Assembly (NCBI RefSeq): GCF_014645835.1
Contig: NZ_BMMM01000005.1
Location: forward strand, 221,493 to 285,492
From: Streptomyces albiflavescens
GTDB taxonomy: Bacteria; Actinomycetota; Actinomycetes; Streptomycetales; Streptomycetaceae
Direction of reading: 5' to 3'
Length of the DNA stretch: 64,000 nucleotides
The notes under the pieces are model-generated. The model made no database searches. It was not told where the DNA came from and saw only the letters and a program-made list of their open reading frames with translations. Below, piece after piece: positions 47,392 to 54,494 of this stretch. Numbering within the stretch: the first letter of the stretch is position 1; every line of letters starts with the position of its first letter. The translations under genes were made by a program, and so were the position numbers.

Positions 47392-49008
47392 ATGTGCGCC
47401 ATGGCGATGATGGAGACACCGCTCAATACCTGGCTGCTGTTCGGCCACGCCCCGCGCTACTTCCCCGACACCGAGGTCGTGACGCGCCTTCCCGACGGCC
47501 GTGTGCACCGTTACACGTACGCCGAATTCGCGCGCCGCGCCCAGCAGTTGATGCACGCTCTGGACGCCCTCGGTCTGGCGCCGGGTGACCGGGTGGCGAC
47601 CCTCGCCTGGAACGGCTACCGGCACCTGGAGGCCTACTGGGCCGTGCCCTGCACCGGGCGCGTCCTGCACACCCTGAACCTGAGGCTCTCCCCCGAGGAC
47701 CTGGCCTACGTCATCGGCCACGCGGACGACCGCGCCGTCCTGGCCGATCCCGATCTGCTGCCCCTCCTGGAGAAGGTGCACGAACGGGGCGGCCTCGCCG
47801 GCGTGCGGCACATCGTCGTGCTCGGCGACAAGGTGCCCGACACCGCGCTGCCGGGGGTGGTGGCGTACGAGGAGCTGATCGCCGGCCTGCCGGACGCATA
47901 CGCCCCCCGCGACATCGACGAACGGTCGCCGCTCGGTCTGTGCTACACCTCCGGCACCACCGGACGCCCCAAGGGCGTGATCTACACCCATCGTTCGACC
48001 GTGCTGCACGCCATCGCCGCGTCCTCGCAGGCCGCCATGTCGATCGGTCCCGGTGACTGCGTGCTGCCGGTCGTGCCGATGTTTCACGCCAATGCCTGGG
48101 GCGTCCCTTACACCGCCACTCCCTACGGTGCCAAGCAGGTGTTCCTCAGCGGGTCGCTGGATCCCGCGGCGCTGGTCGAGCTGATGGCCGCCGAGCGGGT
48201 CACGGTCGCCGCAGGCGTGCCCACCATCTGGATGGCGGTCGCCGACGAGATCGCCGCCCGCGGCGGGCTGCCCGAACTGCGACATCTGCTGTGCGGCGGG
48301 GCCCGTCCGCCACGCGCCCTGATCGAACGCTACCGGCGCGACTTCGGCATCCCGTTGGTGCAGGTGTGGGGCATGACCGAAACCTCGCCACTGGCCAGCC
48401 TGGCCTGGCCGAAGGAACACATGCGTGACTGGGACGAGGAGCGGATCACCGACGCGGTGCGCACCCGGGCGGGTCTTCCGCTGCCCGGCGTGCAGATGGA
48501 CATCCGCGACGAGGCGGGCAACTCCCTGGACTGGGACAGCATTTCGATGGGTGATCTGCTGGTGCGCGGCCCGTGGATCGCCGATTCCTACCTGGGCGGT
48601 GAGGGCGCCGCCCAGTTCACCGAGGACGGCTGGTTCCGTACCGGGGACATCGCCGTCGGCTCACCGGACGGTTATGTCGTCATCGCCGACCGCGCGAAGG
48701 ATCTCATCAAGTCGGGCGGTGAGTGGATCTCCTCGGTGGACATGGAGTCCGCCGTCATGGCCCTGCCCGAGGTCGCCGAAGCCGCGGTCATCGCCGTCCC
48801 CGACGACAAGTGGCAGGAACGTCCGCTGATCTGCGTCGCCCCGCGCCCGGGCTCCACCGTGACCCTCGCACGCATACGGGATCACCTCGAGGCCACAGGC
48901 TTCGCGCGCTGGCAGCTTCCCGACCGTATCGAGGTCGTCGAGGCCATCCCGCGCACCGGCGTCGGCAAGTTCGACAAGAAGGCGCTGCGCGCCCGCTTCG
49001 ACTCCTGA
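47392..49008 (+). CDS. Acyl-CoA synthetase/AMP-dependent ligase
   Basis: The product is about 538 residues; ATGs at 47392, 47401, 47407 and 47410 are all possible and the ribosome binding site does not decide. AMP-forming ligase motifs are complete: YTSGTTGRPKGV (P-loop, near residue 185), the aromatic/acid block VWGMTETSPL (near 325), DGWFRTGDIA (near 405) and the lysine motif GVGKFDKKALR near the C-terminus. It activates a carboxylic acid to its CoA thioester. Divergent from the Liv operon and followed 82 bp later by a secreted esterase, it is likely the first cytosolic step on whatever acid the transporter imports; the family covers medium-chain and aromatic acids. Confidence 0.9.
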   Translation: MCAMAMMETPLNTWLLFGHAPRYFPDTEVVTRLPDGRVHRYTYAEFARRAQQLMHALDALGLAPGDRVATLAWNGYRHLEAYWAVPCTGRVLHTLNLRLSPEDLAYVIGHADDRAVLADPDLLPLLEKVHERGGLAGVRHIVVLGDKVPDTALPGVVAYEELIAGLPDAYAPRDIDERSPLGLCYTSGTTGRPKGVIYTHRSTVLHAIAASSQAAMSIGPGDCVLPVVPMFHANAWGVPYTATPYGAKQVFLSGSLDPAALVELMAAERVTVAAGVPTIWMAVADEIAARGGLPELRHLLCGGARPPRALIERYRRDFGIPLVQVWGMTETSPLASLAWPKEHMRDWDEERITDAVRTRAGLPLPGVQMDIRDEAGNSLDWDSISMGDLLVRGPWIADSYLGGEGAAQFTEDGWFRTGDIAVGSPDGYVVIADRAKDLIKSGGEWISSVDMESAVMALPEVAEAAVIAVPDDKWQERPLICVAPRPGSTVTLARIRDHLEATGFARWQLPDRIEVVEAIPRTGVGKFDKKALRARFDS

Positions 49009-49090
49009 TCCCCAAGCCCCTCTGCCCGAACCGGCTGGTCGGGCAGTCCGCAACCCGCTTCCCTCTTCTCTCCCACCCGGAGCCCGAACG

Positions 49091-50452
49091 ATGCACCTCA
49101 GACGCCCCCTCACCTTGTTGTCCGCCGTGCTTCTGTCGACGGCGGGAGTGTCCGCGAGCGCCGCGGCGGACGCCGCGCACCCCTGCGCCGGCCAAGCCCA
49201 CATCGCCGTACCCGGCGCGGAGTTGCAGACCACGGCCTGTCTTCCCGACATGACCACGGCCGCGACCGCCGGTACCGCCTACACCGACCCCGCGGACTGG
49301 GCCTCACTCGCCGCAAAGGGCACAAAGAACCCCACCGGTGTCCCCGGCATCCAGGTCGACGGCTACTTCCCCGACTCCTCGCACCTCAACAAGACCCACG
49401 GCTGGAACCACGACTCCCAGTTCGTCATCCGGCTGCCCGAGCACTGGAACGGCCGCCTCGTGGTGACCGGCGCGCCCGGGACGCGCAAGCAGTACTCGCT
49501 GGACACCCTGATCTCCGACTGGGTCATCGCCCGGGGCTACGCCTTCGCCTCCATCGACAAGGGCAACAGCGGCCCCGACTTCTACACCGACGGCAAGCGG
49601 CCCGGTGACGCGATCGCGGAATGGAACCGGCGCACCACCGAGCTGACGCGCGCCGCGAAGACCGTCGTCCGGCAGGCGTACGGGCATCAGCCGCGCCGCA
49701 CATACATGACCGGCATCTCCAACGGAGGCTATCTGACCCGCTGGCAGCTGGAGAACCACCCCGAACTGTACGACGGCGGGGTCGACTGGGAGGGCACCCT
49801 CTGGACGCCCGACGGGCCGAACCTGCTCACCTATCTGCCGACCGCCGTCGCCTACCAGGCGGGCCGGGCCGCCCACGACGACATGCTCGCCGCCGGATTC
49901 GCCCCCGGCACCGAATTCCTGTGGCCCTACCACCAGGCGGCCTACTGGGGTCTGACGCAGAAGGTGTACCGCGCCGAGGTCGACCCCTCGTACGACCCTA
50001 AGTGCCCCGGTGCGTCGGCCGGTTCGACGACGGTCGAGATCCTCGCGCCCTGTGCCTCGGACGCCTCCTACGACTACGCGTCGCGACCGCTCTCCGTGCG
50101 CCGGGCGGTCGAACGGATCTCGCTCACCGGCCGGATCGGCAAACCCATGCTCACACTGCACGGATCACTCGACGCACTGCTGCCTATCGCGACCGACTCG
50201 GACGTCTATACGCGCATGATCGACGACAGCCACCGCGGCCGTCTGCACCGCTCCTACACGATCGAGGGCGGCACCCACGTCGACGGCCTCTACGACACCT
50301 ATCCGCAACGGCTCCGCCCGATCCTTCCCTGCTACCGCTCCGCCTTCGGCGCCCTGACCGACTGGGTCGAGCACCGGGCGGCCCCGCCGACGAGCGGCGT
50401 CGTGCCCAGGCCCGCATCCGGCGACCTGGTCAACTCCTGTGCGCTGCAATGA
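49091..50452 (+). CDS. Secreted serine esterase (alpha/beta hydrolase, tannase/feruloyl-esterase-like)
   Basis: The product is 453 residues. Signal peptide about residues 1-26 (RRPLTLLSAVLLSTAGVSAS). The nucleophile elbow GISNGGYL is near residue 213, the acid in LTLHGSLDALLPI near 359 and the histidine in EGGTHVDGLYD near 396, a full triad. FVIRLPEHWNGRLVVTGAPG and YAFASIDKGNSGPD recall the tannase/feruloyl esterase and hydroxybutyrate-oligomer hydrolase groups; six or seven Cys suggest disulfides. It follows the CoA ligase in the same direction, so extracellular ester hydrolysis feeding transport and CoA activation is the natural reading. Substrate unknown. Confidence 0.75.
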   Translation: MHLRRPLTLLSAVLLSTAGVSASAAADAAHPCAGQAHIAVPGAELQTTACLPDMTTAATAGTAYTDPADWASLAAKGTKNPTGVPGIQVDGYFPDSSHLNKTHGWNHDSQFVIRLPEHWNGRLVVTGAPGTRKQYSLDTLISDWVIARGYAFASIDKGNSGPDFYTDGKRPGDAIAEWNRRTTELTRAAKTVVRQAYGHQPRRTYMTGISNGGYLTRWQLENHPELYDGGVDWEGTLWTPDGPNLLTYLPTAVAYQAGRAAHDDMLAAGFAPGTEFLWPYHQAAYWGLTQKVYRAEVDPSYDPKCPGASAGSTTVEILAPCASDASYDYASRPLSVRRAVERISLTGRIGKPMLTLHGSLDALLPIATDSDVYTRMIDDSHRGRLHRSYTIEGGTHVDGLYDTYPQRLRPILPCYRSAFGALTDWVEHRAAPPTSGVVPRPASGDLVNSCALQ

Positions 50453-50471
50453 CATCGACGTGATGCGCAGT

Positions 50472-50515
50472 GGAGGCGGCCGACACCCGCGGTGACCGCG
50501 ATGTGGACCGCCTCC
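50472..50515 (+). terminator. Nested stem-loop after the secreted esterase
   Basis: Outer stem GGAGGCGG/CCGCCTCC, inner hairpin CGCGGTGACCGCG; 19 bp after the esterase stop. Confidence 0.4.
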
Positions 50516-50690
50516 GCGGGCGGGCGGGCCGGCGCGGTGCGGCGGTGCAGCGGACAGCCCGCTCCGCAGGGACGACCAGGACGGCGGGGTCCGCCCCCAT
50601 CCCCTCACCACGGGAGGACCGCAGGCCGGTTCATGACCGCACCAAGGGTCATGTCCCGCGGGATGGTGTAGTCACGGCAGCTGTTTTGGA

Positions 50691-50780
50691 GGTTCATCGG
50701 GAAACTCCACACTCCAACGCGGGACGTTCATGGTCTGAGCCGCGTTTCAGCAGGTCAGCGAAATCCGTCGGTTCCTCGAC
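50691..50780 (+). repeat. Dispersed repeat, copy B
   Basis: Contains GCGTTTCAGCAGGTCAGCG, then AAATCCGTCGGTTCCTCGA, matching copies A (5613-5655) and C. The 45 bp before it (CATCGGGAAACTCCACACTC, CAACGCGGGACGTTC) also resemble the DNA preceding copy C. Confidence 0.6.
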
Positions 50781-51164
50781 TCCCTGCCTGATGGCGAACG
50801 GTGCCGGTCATGCGGCCGCAAAAAGCCCCCACGCCATGATCCGGCCGGACGGGACACGTCGGCGACGAAGTGCGCCGCGTGAGGTTCTGGCCGCACATCA
50901 GCTCCGAGACGCACATCTCGAGGTTGTGGAAGCCGGTGACGGAGTTCGCAGTGCCCGCCGCAACCGCCGTGGGCCAGGATGTGTCTGCCCAACATAGCGC
51001 TTCTTGAAGGAGGGGCTGGAAGTTGTGTTGGCCAAGGGGTGCTCCGCGCGTGCCTGGAAGACCCAGGGTGGTGGAAGTCATCGCCGTCGTCCGACGGCCC
51101 GTCAGCCACAACGCCCAAAAGCTTCGTGAAGTGGTTCACGCGGATTATTACGAGCCTCGCCGCG

Positions 51165-51668
51165 TTACTGACTGCCTGCCGGTTCATAAGCACTGATGAT
51201 GTAAAGGGCTTCGTCGTCGATCGCGTTCTTCTGCCAGTCCAGCGAGATCCGCACCGGGTGCCCGTCCGCTGCGTACTCCACTTCCGCCGCATCCGCCTGG
51301 TCGTGCCGGGCCCGGTCCAGCTCCTCCAACAGCTCGCGAATCGTGGGCACAGCATCGGGTGACTGCTTGACCACCCGCCGGCCGCTTTCGTCGAGACCGA
51401 CCGCCTCCGTCACCTTGCCGTGCTGGACCGTCACCCGGAATGTCCCGATCAGGGACCGTTCCCCTTCACTCGACTTCAGCGTGTAGGCGTACGAGGAAGG
51501 CTCCTCCCAGGTGGACTCCCTCTGCGCTGTGGCGCTCTTCGGCCCAGTCTCCGCCGTGGATCCCGAGGACGTCGAGGTCTCGCCGCCACAGCCGGCAGCC
51601 GCACACATCAGCACCCCTGTCAATACGGCAGCGGATACAAGACGGGGGCTGGAACGTACGGCAGTCAT
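51165..51668 (-). CDS. Lipoprotein (DUF6174-like)
   Basis: The product is 167 residues. Signal peptide with lipobox AAAGC (Cys near 28), then a Ser/Thr/Glu linker and a domain with EEPSSYAYTLKSSEGERSLI, GTFRVTVQHGKVTEAVGLDE, VPTIRELLEELDRARHDQAD and VEYAADGHPVRISLDWQKNA. The YxYTL, GxVTxA and YDxxGxPxxIxxD-like pattern is characteristic of the DUF6174 family of Streptomyces lipoproteins. ATG 51668 has GGGAG upstream. Function unknown; expected on the outer face of the membrane. Confidence 0.75.
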   Translation of the reverse strand: MTAVRSSPRLVSAAVLTGVLMCAAAGCGGETSTSSGSTAETGPKSATAQRESTWEEPSSYAYTLKSSEGERSLIGTFRVTVQHGKVTEAVGLDESGRRVVKQSPDAVPTIRELLEELDRARHDQADAAEVEYAADGHPVRISLDWQKNAIDDEALYIISAYEPAGSQ

Positions 51669-51858
51669 GGTGGCTCCCTCGGAGACGGCTACCTCTATGA
51701 CGTCGGTCGGCCCATGAACGTTCGGGTACCTGCGGCGCCTGCGTCCTCGCGCGGCTGTGCCGCATGTTCCGAATCGCTGTCGGTCGTGCTGCTGCGGATC
51801 ACTTGAACACGCCTGTGGGCGGAAGCGTTCGGCGAACCGCGCTGCTTCTCCCCGGGCA

Positions 51859-52920
51859 CTACTGTCCCGAGTCGCACTCCACTTCGCGAACCAGCTCCAG
51901 GGCCCGGCCCAGGGTGGCGAGCCGGGCGTCCAGCGTCTCGCCGGCGGGGTAGAGACGGACAGTGTCGACCCCGGCGGCGCGCCACACCCGCAGCCGTCGG
52001 CGCACCATGTCCTCGGTGCCGATGAGCGTGGTGCCCAGCACCATCTCGTCGGTGACGAGCTCCGCGGCCCCGTCCCGGTCGCCGGCCTGCCAGCGCTGCC
52101 GGACCTCGGCCGCGACCTCGGCCCAACCCTGGCGGCTGTAGGCGTCGTTGTAGAAATTCGTGCCGGCCGAGCCCATTCCGCCCAGGCTGAAGGCGAGCTC
52201 CTTCTTCCGGGGGGCGACCATCGCGCGCAGTGCGTCCTCGTCGGGGGCGAAGTTGACCTCGGCGCCCTGGCAGATGTCCAGGTCGGCGCGGGACCGGCCG
52301 GAGGCGGCCAGGCCCGCCGCCAGGTGGTCGAAGTACGCCTCCTGGGCCCCCTCGGGCACAAAGCTGGTGCCCAGCCAGCCATCGGCGATCTCACCGGTCA
52401 GGTGCAGCAACTTCGGTGAGAGGGTGGCCAGATAGATCGGGATGGCGTGCTCGGCGCGCATCGACAGCCGCATGGGCCTGGCTTCCCCGCCGGGCAGCGG
52501 GATGGTGAACTCCCGCCCGGAGTACGAGATCTTCTCGCCCGACATCGCCAGCCGCACGATCTGTACGGTCTCCCGCATCCTCGCCAGCGGCCGGGCGAAC
52601 GGCACCCCGTGCAGGCCCTCGATCACCTGCGGCCCGGACGGGCCGAGCCCCAGCAGGAAGCGCCCCTCGGAGATGTTCGACAAGGTGATCGCCGCCCGGG
52701 CGATAGCCATCGGGCTGCGGGTGCCGAGCTGGATGATCCCTGAGCCGAGTAGCATCCGCTCCGTCCGCGCGGCCAGATAGCCCAGGGGCGAGGGTGCTTC
52801 GGAGCCCCAGGCCTCGGCCACCCAGCAGATGTCCAGGCCCAGCTTCTCGGCCTCGGTGACGAAATCCACCGTCTCCGGCCAGCTCCCGCCGGAGGCCTCG
52901 ATCGTGGTCGCGGTCCGCAT
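51859..52920 (-). CDS. LLM-class F420-dependent flavin oxidoreductase
   Basis: The product is 353 residues, in the range of the luciferase-like monooxygenase family. The N-terminus MRTATTIEASGGSWPETVDF, the LGLDICWVAEAWG strand, LGSGIIQLGTRSPMAIARAA and RFLLGLGPSGPQVIEGLHG are the hallmark barrel segments, with F420 usually favoured over FMN in actinobacteria. It starts at ATG 52920 (GTG 52923 possible) overlapping the stop of the SRPBCC gene, so the pair is coupled. Together with the SRPBCC protein it may process a hydrophobic small molecule; the reaction is not known. Confidence 0.88.
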   Translation of the reverse strand: MRTATTIEASGGSWPETVDFVTEAEKLGLDICWVAEAWGSEAPSPLGYLAARTERMLLGSGIIQLGTRSPMAIARAAITLSNISEGRFLLGLGPSGPQVIEGLHGVPFARPLARMRETVQIVRLAMSGEKISYSGREFTIPLPGGEARPMRLSMRAEHAIPIYLATLSPKLLHLTGEIADGWLGTSFVPEGAQEAYFDHLAAGLAASGRSRADLDICQGAEVNFAPDEDALRAMVAPRKKELAFSLGGMGSAGTNFYNDAYSRQGWAEVAAEVRQRWQAGDRDGAAELVTDEMVLGTTLIGTEDMVRRRLRVWRAAGVDTVRLYPAGETLDARLATLGRALELVREVECDSGQ

Positions 52921-53444
52921 CACATCCCCGCCTTCCCGGCGCCTTCGGCCAGCATCCTGATCGCCTCAACGGTCGCGGTCATGTTCGTCTCGAACTCCCG
53001 CAGCCGCACGAAGACGATCTTCTGTTCCTTCTCCGGCATCCGCTCGATCGCCAAGGACAGGCCGGACCGGCCCGGGCCCATTCGCATCCACTGGTGGAGC
53101 TGAGTGCCGCCGTCCCGCGGTTCGCAGGTGAACCGCCAGAGCGCCGTGGGATGTTCGGGGTCCTCGACCGCCCAGGCGAACACCCGCGGTGGCTCGAACT
53201 CCACGACGTGGGAGGTGGTGGACCACTCCCCCAGTGCCTCATGCACGCTCCGGCCGAGGAACCGCGCCCTCAGGGCGGGACCGGTCGCCCCGTCCAGCCA
53301 CTGCACCGACTGCAGCTCCGCGCTCAGGCGCGGCATCAGCCCGACGTCGGACACCAGCTCCCACACCCGCTCCGGTGGGGCATCGATCCAGATTCGCACC
53401 TCGACCGTGGGGGTGTCGGCATAGCGCGCGCCCGTCCACTCCAT
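52920..53444 (-). CDS. SRPBCC-family (START-like) protein
   Basis: The product is 174 residues. It shows the SRPBCC pattern: VEVRIWIDAPPERVWELVSD near the N-terminus, LRARFLGRSV, HVVEFEPPRVFAWAVEDPEH and a long C-terminal helix (IVFVRLREFETNMTATVEAI). Such proteins bind hydrophobic ligands in a deep cavity; some are cyclases or transfer proteins. ATG 53444 follows GGAGG a little upstream. It is co-transcribed with the LLM oxidoreductase and lies behind a divergent-looking promoter region (53503-53531) next to the HxlR gene. Confidence 0.85.
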   Translation of the reverse strand: MEWTGARYADTPTVEVRIWIDAPPERVWELVSDVGLMPRLSAELQSVQWLDGATGPALRARFLGRSVHEALGEWSTTSHVVEFEPPRVFAWAVEDPEHPTALWRFTCEPRDGGTQLHQWMRMGPGRSGLSLAIERMPEKEQKIVFVRLREFETNMTATVEAIRMLAEGAGKAGM

Positions 53445-53502
53445 CGCTGGCCGGCCTCCTGTCGGTACCGGAGATCCCCGCAGAAATCAGGGCCTGACCA
53501 TT

Positions 53503-53531
53503 AAAGTTGCGTAGATAGACTCACCTGTCAA
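53503..53531 (-). promoter_or_regulatory. Candidate promoter of the SRPBCC/LLM pair
   Basis: On the minus strand TTGACA (53531-53526) is followed 17 bp later by AACTTTAAT, in an AT-rich island between the HxlR and SRPBCC genes. The -10 match is weak. Confidence 0.3.
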
Positions 53532-53562
53532 GGGTCGGCGGCGGCACTGCCGAACCGCTGGA

Positions 53563-54060
53563 TCAGCTCGTGAACCGCTCCCGTATGTCCGGCCGCTCGG
53601 CCAGGTGCGGCGGATAGCCCGGCCCCATTCGGGGGTGGGTGTTCTCCGCCGTCATCGGCTCACCACAGGCGGCGCACACCACCTCGGCGTGGCTCTCGTG
53701 CCCGCAGACGTCGTGGTACTGGGTGACCGGGGGACCCGCCTCGCCGGCCAGCCAGCGGTCCCCCCACCGGTTCATCGCCAGCAGCACGGGGTAGAAGTCG
53801 CGCCCCTTCTCGGTGAGCACGTAGTCGTAGCGCAACGGATCGGTCTGGTAGGGCTGCTTCTCCAGCAGGCCCTCGTCCACCAGCCGCCGGAGCCGGTCGG
53901 CGAGGGTGTTGCGCGCGATTCCCAGCGATTCCTGGAACGCGTCGAACCGCCGGATCCCGTAGAACGCCTCGCGCAGCACCAGCGGCGTCCACCAGTCGCC
54001 CAGCAGTTCCATGGTGCGCGCGATCGAGCAGGGCCAGCGCGCAAAGGATGTCCGCCTCAT
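53563..54060 (-). CDS. HxlR-family transcriptional regulator
   Basis: The product is 165 residues from ATG 54060. It has the HxlR winged helix: CSIARTMELLGDWWTPLVLR, FDAFQESLGIARNTLADRLR, LVDEGLLEKQPYQTDPLRYD and YVLTEKGRDFYPVLLAMNRW. The C-terminal tail carries VCGHESHAEVVCAACGEPM, a possible zinc-binding Cys cluster. It precedes the SRPBCC and LLM genes on the same strand (118 bp apart) and probably controls them and itself. The inducer is unknown. Confidence 0.88.
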   Translation of the reverse strand: MRRTSFARWPCSIARTMELLGDWWTPLVLREAFYGIRRFDAFQESLGIARNTLADRLRRLVDEGLLEKQPYQTDPLRYDYVLTEKGRDFYPVLLAMNRWGDRWLAGEAGPPVTQYHDVCGHESHAEVVCAACGEPMTAENTHPRMGPGYPPHLAERPDIRERFTS

Positions 54061-54494
54061 GCAGGCCAGCATACGGTCGGTTCCAGAATGAAACCCAGCA
54101 GGCAGATGGGGACAGCGTGGCCGTGGGCCCCCGTTACGTCAGAGATACCGGACCGAGGAGTGATCGGCGAGCCGCCGGACCGAGCGGTAGGTGGCGCACC
54201 CTGGCTCACCTGGGCAGTACGCGGGACGGCTGCAGTCCGGCTCCACCGCGATCGCCGGCACCCGCAGCCCTGACCAGCTCAGCTCGATCATCCAGGCCCG
54301 CATCACTGCATCGTGCAGGGCCTTCCGTGCCCGCGACAACCGGCGAATGACGGTCCGCTCGTCCTCATCCCGCCCCGGCCGAGCTCGTGGAACCATCGTC
54401 CAGCACCCGCCCCCGAGCACCGTCAACTACCCCGCCACCAGGACAAATACCCAGCGAGACAGGAACCCGGCACTGGTGTCCACGTCACGAGAAG
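54061..54494. other. 434 bp, possible small minus-strand gene
   Basis: A 95-codon minus-strand frame (54139-54426) reads VIRRLSRARKALHDAVMRAW, then IELSWSGLRVPAIAVEPDCS, GCATYRSVRRLADH. It looks partly protein-like, with four Cys, but has no clear ribosome binding site and no family. Nothing else is visible. Confidence 0.3.

Larger units (their letters stand above)
50453..51164. other. 712 bp intergenic with terminator and dispersed repeat copy B
   Basis: No intact gene. GGAGGCGG at 50472-50479 pairs with CCGCCTCC at 50508-50515 and encloses a second small hairpin (CGCGGTGACCGCG), a plausible two-way terminator between convergent genes. Copy B of the dispersed repeat is at 50691-50780. Frames in the rest of the stretch show no family character. 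Confidence 0.5.
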
